From NCBI GenBank assembly GCA_023091665.1, contig JALJCQ010000013.1, forward strand, positions 3,100,001 through 3,164,000: 64,000 bases of DNA, in the 5' to 3' direction. The position numbers and the translations under genes are program-made. The notes beneath the pieces are model-generated. The model was not told where the DNA came from. It did not search any database and saw only the letters and a program-made list of their open reading frames with translations. Below, in pieces: positions 33,016-44,400 of the stretch. Position 1 is the stretch's first letter; each line of letters starts with the position of its first letter. The stretch is from Pythium myriotylum. Its lineage: Eukaryota; Oomycota; Peronosporomycetes; Pythiales; Pythiaceae.

Positions 33016-35708
33016 CTTATTGTTCTTTTGTGTTTTGGTCACCGTTTTTTTGATCAAATGCGCAGCATGGACAATTCTGTACGAGAAAATGTCGTGCACA
33101 AGAAGACAGACCAATCGCAGCGTGCTTACATCCACTCTAAAACTAATGCTCGCACGCCAATGAGAGTTGTTATCGTGCTGTTGGTCCAAAAGACATTTGA
33201 TGGGCGAACATCTACGCGCAACGCCGCACGGCTGCCGGGTCAAGCCGTGCGGGTGAGATAAGACGCGTCTTTGTGTTACGAGCCGTCAGTTTCGGGAGTG
33301 GTCGTGTGGGCGACTCGTGCCTGAAACGGCCTAGCGCACGCGAGGTGGCCACTCCTCCACATCCTTCGGCAAACCTGTGGCTGTGAGCCACCCTGTAGGA
33401 TTAGGATCTGGCTAATCTTAATTTTAACCAATAGTTGGTTTCCTTAATTACCTCCAACTAGTTCCACCTGTAACACTTAAAGCTATTTTCTCACTTTACC
33501 TCGAGAAAAATAATTAAAGAGGTGGTCCTGTCTTGTAGCGACGGATGTAGGTGACACGGACATACTGGTCTTGCGGGTCATTTTGTACTTCAAGTGGGCG
33601 TCGCTATTGCCTGCAGCACGGACTGGCGCTTGTTTATTTGCTCCGATACGATACACACAAAAACACGACAATAACTGCGAACTCTTCCACATCTGAGAGC
33701 ACGAAGCGCTCCGTGTAGCCGCCACGGGCTTGTCCGTGGCGCTCATTTGTCGGGGAGTAGGCACAGCATAGGAGAGCCGGTGGCTTGGCTTCCATCGTTC
33801 GAATTCCCAAATGGTATCCTGTCTAGGACCATAAGGTTCAGTCGGAGAACAAATCACTCGTTTTGGTCCGTTTTAGATGGGGTCCAATTTCCTAACCCAG
33901 GCCCCATCATTGCATTCTTTGTCAAAAGCACAGTAGTACCCCATGATGCTTTTACAACGGCATGTGAGGTTGTGAGCTCGTGGTAAGAACGCATTTGGGC
34001 GCACAGGTGCAGCTAAACAGAGTGAAGGTAGCAAGACGTTTGAGCCGGGTATCCTCGATGGACAGTCGAAGCGTCACCATTGCTACTCCCTTCGGGGCAG
34101 GCTGGTTAGCCTTGACGTGGGTGGGCATGCCTATAGATTAGAGTTCATACTATCACTTACATCCCGAATGTGTTGGAGTGTGTCGTGCAGTACTTACCAA
34201 TGCAGACTTGGCAAAAGAGCGGTATATGTGACTCGTCTTGATAAAGAGGAGCTGCCTGAGAATAGGCACCTCACTTCGCAAAAGACGTCGCGAAAGCTGT
34301 GCAGATATGATCTACACCTTTTGCTGAACGCCGAATATGCCGAGCTACAGCTCTGACCACCATCTTGTTTGTCGCAGAGCGCGTCTTGTTGTCAGTCGAG
34401 ATAATGTGTAGGGCCCAGGGAGCACGGGATGAGTGAGAGCATCTGCTTCAAAGTGAGGCTATGTTGCTGCGGCAGTCATTTGTTTATTGCTCTAAGCGCG
34501 CACTTGCAAGCCAGGATTACCACTCTGGGTCTTGTTGAAGAACACCCTCATCCTAGCACTGGATATGTCTTACTACTAATTATAAAGTGAATACCTGTCA
34601 TGCGCCATGAAAATATGTTGAATTCCTCGTCGACCATGCAGGTCCAAGAGATCTACCCCACGTCTCTACAGGAGGTGAAGACGGCCATCGTGGTGTGGTC
34701 GCAAGCATTCAAGCTGCGAGGCGACCTCGCCACCCTCGTGCCCGAATTTTCTCGATCTGCAATGGCGACAGATGAAGTTTCTCGCAAATCTACCGCCTTT
34801 TGTAATAAACCCTCGCAAAATTGCAAACTGGTTTCGAGGTCATTGTTATTTAACCTCGAAAGGTTTTAAGGTTATGTTTGAGGTTTTTGCGAAACTTCAA
34901 TGACGGGTTTTGCAAAACGTGTAAAATTTACACGTTCGGAACGTTCTGAGGGCGTCAACCACACCAAGTTATGAGACACCCACGGAACCAGTAAAATCTG
35001 CACGGTTGATTGAGAAAGGCAAAAGGAGGTAAGCTCAAAAATCACGACTTTCCCGGCCTCGTCCACTTTGGAAGGGGACACACCACACCCGACCACTTTG
35101 AAATGTGTGCTGTGAGCTGTGTACGGTTGCCTACTAGCCGGAACCGTGACGTGGGTACTCAAGCCCTAAGGAGGACCGAACTTTACGTATTGTCAGAGCG
35201 CAGGTAAGACTGTTTATGTCCCTCCTAGGCTTGTCCACAATCTGACAACCACGTCAGGGCTCACTAATGATTCGCCCATGGCGTTTGTAAAACGAGCTGC
35301 GACTCTTGCAACAGCTGAACCGGATCAATATCATGACACTGAGCGAGAGGCGGCTCATTTGTGTGTATCCCGATAAGTCAATCTTGGGGGGGGGAGGGGG
35401 GGGGGGGGGGGCTCGTCGGAACCCGGCTCAGCGCAGCTCGCAGTTCTATCAATTGCAGAAGCGGTAACGTGGCAAGAGCATGGGCGCACATCCGCCCTGA
35501 GCGAATATGTGAGGTGCAAATGCATTGGATCAGAGCTCTAATGGTAGAAATTTCAGCTGGTGGTCAGATTGGCTTCAGCTGGGATGGTGCCGCTGGAATT
35601 CTCCCATGCAGACTGCCTCCGAAATCCAGTAGTTGGTCACAAGCACGCTCGTACTCATGACCTGCTCATGCGTCGGTGCCAGTCGAAGGAAATCAAGAAA
35701 GGGCTTGA
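33016..35708. other. Intergenic repeat debris, no gene recognised
   Basis: Short unrelated frames only. Visible structures: a G-rich tract at 35386-35411 (9 G, A, 16 G) and a perfect 19-nt palindrome ACGTGTAAA-A-TTTACACGT at 34917-34935. Nothing has codon bias or a domain motif. Confidence 0.55.
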
Positions 35709-36861
35709 TCAACGAGGCAAACAGATTGCTGTCAGACAGCTTGACCGCTTGCTTCTTCGTTGTAAAACGAAATGTGGCGAGAAGAGCAGCAGTTTCACTC
35801 GGGGCCTAATAAACACAAATGCAGATGTTATTGCGTCGGAATAATCCAGGCTGCCAAAACCAACTGAGAGCTTGGTGTCGAACAAGTCACTAGCACAGCG
35901 ACGTAGGGCATCAAACAGCATCGCGTACGCCTTAGTGCACTCGGACCGAACGAAACATATAGACCCACGACACAAAGTTGTGGCGGAAGTGATGGTTTTT
36001 CAATCCTACAGTCTCTGTACTGCAGTCGACCACCACAATAAAACCTGTATGCCCCGTCTGTCGCAATAAGGAGGTGCTTCCCTTGGTCTCGAATCGACTT
36101 CACCATGTTGCAGAGGGGTTAGGGAGATGTGACGACCATGCAGAATAAAATTGGCACTTCGTCACCGTCGACCTTGATCATTAACGCATTGATGATGGTT
36201 ATCCCATTCTTGCCTCTATCAGCCTCACCGAACGTGAGTTGCTCCTTTGTCACACGCATTCGGGAACTTGCCCAGTCGAGAAATGGTGCGTGATCGACAA
36301 CCTCCCAAGTCTTCCGCTTTGAGGTGTAGCTTTTGCGGTTCTCCACTTGCTTTGCCGATGGCAAGACGGCACGCATGGCGGAATCTTCGTCAAACTTTGT
36401 TGACAAGAAGGTTCGAATCATCTTCGGGTCCATGCCGATCTTGAGCAGACAATCAACTTCATCTTTGAGATTTGGATAGATACCGCGTGGTTTCCTGTGG
36501 ATACGCGCTTCGGCGAGGATCCCAGTCTCTGAAACCGTGAATACATACCCCTTCAGTGCAGCCTGCGTGTGCGAAATCTTGAGCGGTAGCCACAGTCGAC
36601 ATGCGTAGGTGCACATGACAGTAGTCCGTCTTGTATCGAGTGGTGTATATGCACACAACGCCGCCCTAGTCGTCGCAAACCTTCTTTGCGTCCCGCAGAG
36701 AACATTCTCGATTGCCAGGTCAAGAATGTAACTGCCACCCAGACCTTACACTCAGAAGCGTATTCTTCCATAATAGCCTGCATCCCAGAAATACAAACAG
36801 TCGCAAAACAAGCTCGCACTAGATATGAAATACCTTCGGGCAAATCCTTCAGCAAGGACAC
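35709..36861 (-). pseudogene. Decayed Mutator-like (MULE) transposase
   Basis: Read on the minus strand, successive frames give a recognisable MULE order. 36861-36690 carries MEEYASECKVWVAVTF. 36658-36119 carries RGIYPNLKDEVDCLLKIGMD, KMIRTFLSTKFDED and PSAKQVENRKSY. 36106-35990 carries KHLLIATDGAYRF, where the first catalytic Asp of MULE transposases lies. 35975-35800 carries FVRSECTKAYAMLFDALRRC then LDYSDAITSAF. At least three frame changes and lost spacing mean it is dead. No terminal inverted repeats were found by eye. Confidence 0.72.
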
Positions 36862-38222
36862 GCAAGGGGGTTGCTCCTTGTTTCGCGCCCTAAACCGCGA
36901 ATAGCCTGTACAAACGATTAGTCTCGTATATCATTTAGTCACCGCGCAAACTTTGGTGTGCGCCAACCTCACCAGCGCTAACCCGATCTAACACATGTAC
37001 AACAAATTCCGTGGAGATTAGACGGTCCATACCTTTTTATTTGTGGGATTCCTAGGGAGAAAGGGTGCCCTTGACGCCGACGGCATCTCGTACTCACGAA
37101 AGGCGATTGTCCTGTTGTCACTTCGATCCGGATTGTTTTGAAGGCGGAAAGTTTATTAATAAGAGAAAGCAAAGCAGAGGCAATGTCAAACCTCGAACAT
37201 CTACCACTTGCCTAGGGAGAATGCAAGGGACTTGAGCACACGCCGGTGGGTCGCACTACTGGGGCGACGCCCAGTGGCGCATCCTGAGCCGGACCACCGC
37301 GTGGCAGCCATCAAATACAGTTGGTAATCGCGCCGGCCACAATCACAACGGCACCCATCAAACGATGGGTGATCGAGCCGAGCGCAATCACCACGAGAGC
37401 AAACACGTGCACAAGCACTTGGAGAATATAGAGAGTAAACAAGGGATCCCTGCAGAGAACCCGACACAGGAGCCGCCACTGAGCCGGGGGGGGGGGGGGG
37501 GGGGGGGCAAACTTGGTGTGGATGGAGTTGCGCAGCCGCACCGTGAGCCGGGCGCTCACGGTGATGATGCAAGGGCTGATCCAGGGCGACGGACTCAACG
37601 AAAAGCGATCAGACACCCAAGCAGTTGCGACCTTTGTGCGGTCTGAACAAAGGACGAAACGGTAGGTGGGAAGTGAAACTACTTCATGCGCATCTACAGG
37701 AGATTGTCGGGAGGTATCCAAGTGATTTCAATGGAGGCTCAAATATTATTGTATAGCCTAAATTCAATGGATTTTTGTTTTTGCGCAAAGAGCTGCTAAG
37801 ATATGCTAATAATATTGATTATTCACTTCCAGAATCGGCCTGGGGTGGACCTAAATGTTAAAACGCGGTTGGTCGAGCCAATCAGATAGCTGAAATCAGA
37901 ATTATTCATTGGATAAAATGCCATGATGGACCAATTAAAGATCACCAAGTTTTTCAAAAATGTGAATATTCACGTGCACAGGCTACAAAACCTCGGGTCT
38001 CATGAAGTGAGCTGATTCATTGGAAGTGATCCCTACGTCTTGCGCTCTGCCCGAGCACACCAGCTATCAGGTCGCGGCTTGCGCTTCATGCTATGGCTGT
38101 AGGCTCTGTCCGATGCGCGACGTAGAGTGTCAAGGTCTTCATATTGGCTACACCAATCCGGGGAAGCTGGCGAACAGGAAGCCAATGTGCAGAAAGAGCG
38201 GGAGAGCGCGTACACGAGGCAT
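36862..38222. other. Non-coding flank with poly-G tract
   Basis: No gene recognised. A 22-G tract occupies 37486-37507. The minus frame 37721-37311 across it has a hydrophobic end (LVHVFALVVIALGSITHRLM) but no family resemblance. 37740-38000 is AT-rich. The E3 target site GCAT is at 38219-38222. Confidence 0.5.
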
Positions 38223-39240
38223 TGTGGTAAAGCGGCCGAGAATTTTAGGGGCACTAGACCGAGGTGATAGGCAGAGACTCTGGGTAGTACCGTAGGAGGC
38301 TCCAGACTAACCCATACTATTACTATACTCGGTATCAGCCGCCGGTATTACCGGCGGAACCGATACTGAGACGATTGTGCCATCCCATAGCCGATTGGCT
38401 AAAATGGGGGTCGATTGCGTAGCCGAAAGCCGCAGTCATCACCTGAATACAAGGGGGATGATCGGCAGGATACTGGCTGAATCGGCAGAAAAAGGGCATG
38501 TATTCAGCAGTAGTAATGGGTGTAGAGCCGGTAGCGAACTTAGGGCAGCCGAACTTAGCGTAGGGGTAGTTAGATCAGCTGATGAGACCAAGGTAATAGA
38601 CTTCCACTTTCACCGCCAAGCCCGCAAGCAAGCCGCGTCGTCTTGGCAAGGAACGTCGCATCAAGGCTCGCCGTCACCAACAGGAGGTGATGTTAAAGAA
38701 GACCCCGGTGGAACCTGGCTATTGCTGTCAGGGGAAGCCGACGACTCTCAAGCGGCCGACTTGAAGCGCTGGGGCAAGACTGCCAGCGGCGTCGGCTGCA
38801 TCAAGGACAAGGACACTCGTGTGCGCCGGTGGGATCGTCCCCCCGCCACGACAAGGCAAGGTTACGGTCTCTAGTGCTGAGCACTAACAGATCTCACGCC
38901 CCAAGGAAGCCGCAGCCGTCTCATCGGCTGCGCACAAGTACTCCGAGCCCCTGCGTGTTGAGCAGGCGTGTTTCTCGGCCCGGTACGACCCCCGGCCCAA
39001 CTCTGCGAGACGGTCTCCTCGCGGAGCTCAGCTGGCCGACCCCAGAGGCCTCACGACCCTCTGGCTTCCCCTCCCCCGACTTCGGTACCAGAGCGCCCAC
39101 GGTTCACCCCCACAGCGACTTTCGTGGGGTGTAACGTCTGTTGGTAGCTCACTAGCACCAAGAACCCAAGGCCTGTTGGCGAGTGGTCAGCTGTCACAAG
39201 CAGTCGCTGTGCAGTGATTTTGCTGACCCACTCTACCACA
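38223..39240 (+). repeat. E3 5' LTR
   Basis: 1018 bp from TGTGGTAAAG to CTCTACCACA. It contains an open frame of 165 codons (38377-38874) preserved in the other LTR simply because the LTRs are identical; no sign that it is a gene. A related diverged LTR lies at 1-1132. Confidence 0.97.
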
Positions 39241-39241
39241 G

Positions 39242-39258
39242 TGGTGCGTATGCCAGGA
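39242..39258 (+). other. Putative E3 primer-binding site
   Basis: TGGTGCGTATGCCAGG starts 1 nt after the 5' LTR, with the TGG expected for tRNA priming. The primer tRNA is not identified. Confidence 0.5.
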
Positions 39259-39270
39259 GCTAGTGGCTAG

Positions 39271-41460
39271 ATGGCATCGAAGTCGAAGAGACCGCCAAGG
39301 TCGAAGTCACCTGTCCAAGCGGTCGCAGGTGACTTAGACTCGAAACGAGCTAGGCCGCAACCGAGTTCTGCTGGAGGGCCCCCAGCTGAGCACGGTGACC
39401 AAGAACATGTCGATCTCGAAGGGCCCCCACGCGTGAGCGTGGTCGAAGGACGGTCGACATCGGGTGACTCCATCACCCGCAACCTCCTCCCAGACCTCGA
39501 CGAAGAAGCCAAGGACGGCGCCAGCGACGTTGGCTCCGAAGACGTCGACCTGAGTGGTGACATCGCGGAGCTGAACGTCGGCGACGACGCGACGGCTCCA
39601 GCGACCCCGATCACCCGTGCCGTCAACTCGGTGCCGGTGAAGATGGATCCCACCAGGCCGACAGCCGTGCCGGCACGGATGATCGAGGTGATCATGTCGA
39701 AGCACGATGGTCTCAAGCACCTCCAGGTGACCCGAGTCAGCGCCGCTGCCGATGTCCGCGACCCTGGCTTCGCGTCGATGAAGACTCAGCAGCAGGTGCT
39801 GCACGGCATCATCGGTGTCTTCAACACCGCCGGGTACAGCGTGACCATCTTGGACAACGCCAAGATCCTCGCGACACGGCGCGACAAGCTGATCGCGGGC
39901 GCTCAGGCGATCTTCGAGCTGTTCCTGCGCCACCAGTCCCAGCGCAAGCTCGAGCAAGCCATCGGTGCGAACCGTGGCGGGCTCATGGATGCTGAATCGC
40001 TGCAGAAGATCGCGGAGCAGGTCATCGGACGCTCCAGGGAAGAAGTCAAGCAGATGGAAGAAGAGATCATGCTGAAGGACAAGATGCTCAAGGATCTCGA
40101 GAACTACCTGCAAGACTTCGCCGACAGGGTCGCATCAGGCGAGCTGACCGCAGCTCAACTTGCGTCAGTGTCGACTGCGGCCGCGCCGACCGTCGCCAGT
40201 GCCGAGGCGAAGCCAACGGTCAAGCCAGAGCCGAAGGTCAAGGCCGAGAAGCCGACTCCAGTCGCTAAGTCGCCGGCAGCCTGGTCTTCGACCGACTACT
40301 TGGCCGACATCTACGACGAGTGCGTCGCGCCAGGCGTTAGCGCCATGACTCGCCTGCGGCAGTCGGCCTGTGCCGATCTGAAGTCGTTCGACGGCAAGTC
40401 TCGCGACGAATATCGCGGCAAGGCCTTCATCAGTTCGGTCCGTTCGGCGTTCCGCCAAGACGAGATGACTGACGGCCAATGCTGCTTGAAGTTCCCCGAG
40501 CTGCTCACTGGCGCGTCGAAGATCTGGTACAAGCAGCTGAAGAAGTCGACTCGTGCCAACTGGTCGCTCCTTCAAACCGAGTTCGAGCGTGAGTACTGCG
40601 GTGCGACGGTCACAGCTCACCAGCGCTACTACGAGCTGCGCCGGAAGCCGAACGAAGAGCACCTCGACTACCTGTACCGACTCAACGTCCAGGCCATCGA
40701 AGCCGGCATCGACTATGAAGGTGCTGCGGCATCCTTCCACGTGACTCACTTCCTCGACACGTGTGAAGACGCCGAGCTCGCACGCCAATTCGGTCTGGCC
40801 AAGCCGACGACGGAGGAGCAGCTTCGTCAAGCGTTGAAGGAGCTGCTGCGCCAGAACCAGCGGTCGAGGCGCGATGAGTCAGCCAAGTTGCGTGCGGACA
40901 AGCGCGACAGCAAACCGAAGCCGTTCATCGCCGGTTCCAAGCAGCGGCCGATCGCCGTCAACGCGTTGGCGAAGCTGCTCGGGTCCTCGAGTCGAGCTGC
41001 CGAAGTCGACCTGTCAAGCGTGTCTGAGTCAAGCTTGGATGGCAGCGAGTCGGAAGACAGCGGAGCTGAAGATGGCGAAGATGCAGCGGAAGCTGCCGGC
41101 TTGGCGACGATGCTGGCGCCCGAGTCCGTGCAGGCGCTGATCAAGCTCGTCGCCGCCCTCCAAGGTCGTGACAGGGTGGGCAAGCCGAAGGGTGAGGTGT
41201 CAAAGCCTCAACACCCATGCTCGCATTGCGGCTCGAAGCGCCATCAAGACCGCGATTGTTGGAGCCGTATCACTTGTACGGTGTGCGGTCGGCTCGGTCA
41301 CCCGGCCGACTATTGCTACCACCGTTGCAAGGGGTGCGGCAATGTCCACGATCGCGGTGCTTGCCCGCTGGAAGAGCTCGCAAATCACCTGAAGGCGTGG
41401 TTCGACCCGACAAAGCACGCTGGCGTCCTGCCGGCGGCCGTCGAAAAGTGGTTAAACTAA
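39271..41460 (+). CDS. gag: E3 Gag polyprotein (729 aa)
   Basis: First ATG after the LTR. An unusually long N-terminal arm of about 340 residues precedes the capsid: Lys/Arg-rich start (MASKSKRPPRSKSP), an acidic stretch, a helical block and a Pro/Lys-rich hinge. The retrotransposon Gag domain follows (about 375-540; AFISSVRSAFRQDEM, IWYKQLKKSTRANWSLLQTE, YYELRRKPNEEHLDYLYRL). A Ser/Asp/Glu-rich segment then leads to three zinc knuckles: CSHCGSKRHQDRDC, CTVCGRLGHPADYC and CKGCGNVHDRGAC. The knuckles bind RNA. The stop TAA (41458-41460) directly follows the slippery heptamer. Confidence 0.92.
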   Translation: MASKSKRPPRSKSPVQAVAGDLDSKRARPQPSSAGGPPAEHGDQEHVDLEGPPRVSVVEGRSTSGDSITRNLLPDLDEEAKDGASDVGSEDVDLSGDIAELNVGDDATAPATPITRAVNSVPVKMDPTRPTAVPARMIEVIMSKHDGLKHLQVTRVSAAADVRDPGFASMKTQQQVLHGIIGVFNTAGYSVTILDNAKILATRRDKLIAGAQAIFELFLRHQSQRKLEQAIGANRGGLMDAESLQKIAEQVIGRSREEVKQMEEEIMLKDKMLKDLENYLQDFADRVASGELTAAQLASVSTAAAPTVASAEAKPTVKPEPKVKAEKPTPVAKSPAAWSSTDYLADIYDECVAPGVSAMTRLRQSACADLKSFDGKSRDEYRGKAFISSVRSAFRQDEMTDGQCCLKFPELLTGASKIWYKQLKKSTRANWSLLQTEFEREYCGATVTAHQRYYELRRKPNEEHLDYLYRLNVQAIEAGIDYEGAAASFHVTHFLDTCEDAELARQFGLAKPTTEEQLRQALKELLRQNQRSRRDESAKLRADKRDSKPKPFIAGSKQRPIAVNALAKLLGSSSRAAEVDLSSVSESSLDGSESEDSGAEDGEDAAEAAGLATMLAPESVQALIKLVAALQGRDRVGKPKGEVSKPQHPCSHCGSKRHQDRDCWSRITCTVCGRLGHPADYCYHRCKGCGNVHDRGACPLEELANHLKAWFDPTKHAGVLPAAVEKWLN

Positions 41461-41499
41461 GCCGCCCGCCAGTTTGGGGACTGGTACGCGCCGGGCGGC
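41451..41499 (+). promoter_or_regulatory. Programmed -1 frameshift signal of E3
   Basis: GTTAAAC (41451-41457) reads G TTA AAC in the gag frame, directly before the TAA stop. GTTAAAC is a known functional slippery site in arterivirus ORF1a/1b. Three nt later starts a hairpin: GCCGCCCG (41461-41468) pairs perfectly with CGGGCGGC (41492-41499), and inside it CCAGT (41469-41473) pairs with ACTGG (41480-41484). Pol lies exactly in the -1 frame. Confidence 0.82.
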
Positions 41500-44400
41500 G
41501 ACCCGAGGTCGCAGTGTTCTATAACCAGAAGTCCCATCGCCAAACCATCGTAAGGGCGCAGATCGACGACCATAACGCGAGGGTCCTGTTGGACTCGGGC
41601 GCTGAGGTCTCGATCCTCGACTCCGACTTTGCGCGTAAGATCGGAGCCGAGGTAGACACCAGTGTGTCTCTGCACTGCGAAGGTGTTGGAGGATCCGGCT
41701 GTCCCACCGAGGGCCGGGCCTGGATAAAGGTGGTGCTGGCCGGCGAGCTGGCGTACCAGGCCGAGGTCTGGGTCGGTCGCCTTGGCAACGTTCAGGCGAT
41801 TCTCGGTACCGACTTCATGACCCCGGCCGGCATCCGCCTCGACTTGGCCGAAGGCGTCGCCCTCATGCCGGACGAAGTTCGCGTCCAGTTTGAGGGCCGC
41901 CGAGCCGTCTACAGTGACAAGGCAGAGCAAGTCAGGGTCAAGCGAGAGGTGACGATCCAGCCAGGCGCGTCACACTACCTGCGGATCAAGCCGAACGCCT
42001 CCAAGAAGCTGTGGGTCTGCCGCGACGAACGCTGGGTCACGACTGCCGAGTGCAACGAGCGTGGCCTGCCGACGCGGGTCAAGGTGACCAACATCTTCAC
42101 GGTGCCGGTCACCTTGCCCACGCAGACGATCGTTGGCCTCTGGCTGAGCTCGGGCGCCGCACCTCGACGCTCCGGATACGTCTCTCTGGGCTCGAGGCGG
42201 TACGACGAGTGGTGCACCCTCGTGTACGAGGCCGAGCCCGAACCGGAGCTTGAGGCACGGCGCCAAGCTGAAGCCAACGCGATCCGGGCTGCGCAGCCAC
42301 CGGCGGTCGAACGACGCCCGTATGTGGTGCCGCGCGCGATCTTGAAGCGTGCCGACGCCGCGGTGGCGACGCCGCCGAGGGCGGGTGACTCGAGGAGTGA
42401 GCTCAAGGTCTCCGTCGAGGACACGCATGAAGGTGCGACATCCGGCGACGAAGACCAAGGCGACGTCACGACGAAGCCGAGAGCCGGACGGCGTGTCGTC
42501 ATGACGAAGATGACGACGTCCGACTGGGCCAAGGTGGCGATACTCTTCGTCGCAGCCAAGTCCCCGGCCGAAGTCGTCGATGGTCAAGCCGAGCTGAGCG
42601 AAGCAGTCTACGTGCATGAAGGAGGCGATGTCAGTGCTGAAGACATCGACGGCCAGATGGCCATGATCCCAGAAGTCCCGGCTGGGGACGACGAGATCAC
42701 GCCTGCCGACATCAAGATCGCGGCTGGCGAAGATGTCAGTGCTGAAGACGTCGAGCGTGTCCGCGAGATGGTGTGGAGGCGACGCCCGTACCTCATGGGT
42801 AAGGGCAATGCTCGGCCGTTGCCGGCCAAAGGCGTCGTCTGCGACATAGACGTCGGCGACGCCAAGCCCATCACTCAATCGTGCCGCAAGGTGCCGCCAC
42901 AGTACGTGGAGAAGCTCTACGAGCTCCTTAAGGGACTTCTCCAGGCGGGCTTCATCGCGCCATCGACATCGGCTTGGGCGTCTCCCATTGTGATCGTCGT
43001 CAAGAAGAACGGTGTTGATATTCGCCTCTGTATCGATTACAGAATGGTGAACGCCCTCACTAGGCTGATGGTCTACCCTATGCCTGTCGTTCATGACCTG
43101 TTGGAAAATCTCGGCTCGCTACGATGGCTTTGTTCACTAGATATGGCGTCAGGATTCTGGGTCGTGCGAATGACTGCACGGGCTCGGGCGATTTCGGCTT
43201 TCGTGACACCCTTCGGGTTGTTTGAGTGGCTAAGGATGCCGTTCGGGTTGAAAAACGCTCCCCAGATATATCAACGGCTTCTTGATAACGCGCTCTATGG
43301 CTACCTGAAGCTGACGCCCAAGCACCTGCAGGACAAGGAAGCTGATGTGTTCGAAGATGGCAAGCCGGCCGGAGCCGAGACGCGACCAGCGATAGGTCGA
43401 AGATCGTATATTGACGACATCTTGTTCGGCGGCGAGACTTGGGATCAGATGTGTGAGCGGCTGGAGAGATTGCTGCAGGCCTGCGAGGAGTGGGGGCTTT
43501 CGATCAGCCTCCCGAAGAGCGAGTTCGGCATGAGCCGTGTCGACTACCTAGGGCACTCGGTTTCCGCGGAAGGCATCAGAGCGAAGCCGAAGAACCTCTC
43601 CGAGCTGCTGCAACTCGAGTTTCCTAAGACTCTGAAGGGGATTCAGTCGTATTTGGGCTCTCTGAACTATTATCATCAGTTTATTGAGCACTTTGCGGTC
43701 TATGCGGCCGCACTCTACGAGGTTACCCAGGCAGACTTGGCCAAGGATGCGCTAGAGCCCGGTCATCTCGCGTCTGCTCGACGGGCCTTCGCAGAGCTCC
43801 AGCAGAAGTTGGCGAATGCGCCGATCCTGAGGCACTTCGACGCCGAGAAGCAGCCAGTGGTCATCATTTACTCGAATCCGTGGGCTGTCGCTGCCACACT
43901 GGCGCAGGAACACGATGGGAAGCTGATGCTGGTGAAGTTCTTCAGCAGGGTGCTGAAAGTCCACGAAGCCAAGTTCTCGCCAGCCGAGAAGGAGATCCTT
44001 GCTCTGCTCCACGTGCTGTCCGGAGCGGCGAGTATGCTGAGTGGCCGCGCTATCCAGGTGCTGACGCGGTTCTCCACGTTCGGTTGGTTGTTCAAGGCGA
44101 AAGGTCTTCAAGGTCGTTTGGAGCGGTGGGCTACTGTGCTGAGTTCATGGACGCTCGAGATCGTGAAGGTCAAGAAGGACGAAGATGGCTTGAGCGGATT
44201 GGTCGCAGCCGCCACGGGCCCTGCGGACAAGATGGACGAGATGCTTGGCGATATTCAGCCGAGGAAACGCGTCGTGGGCGAACGACATCGACTGCCCGTG
44301 CCGTCATTAGCGAAGAACGAGGCCGCGTGGGTCGTGTCTTTCGATGGATCGGCGAAGCCGAAGCGGAATGGGGCAAGTTGCGGCGCCATCCTGTGGTCGT

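Noticed and set aside
34917..34935. 19-nt palindrome as an operator site
   Set aside because: No gene nearby and isolated AT-rich palindromes are common by chance.
37311..37721. Minus frame with a hydrophobic segment that could be a membrane protein
   Set aside because: It runs through a G22 homopolymer that creates its Pro tract, and has no start context or family match.
38377..38874. 165-codon open frame present identically in both E3 LTRs
   Set aside because: Identity follows from the LTRs themselves; no domain, and the older LTR copy at 1-1132 does not keep it.
41970..43094. 374-codon antisense frame within E3 pol
   Set aside because: Entirely opposite coding sequence, repetitive Arg/His composition typical of reverse reading of GC-rich genes.
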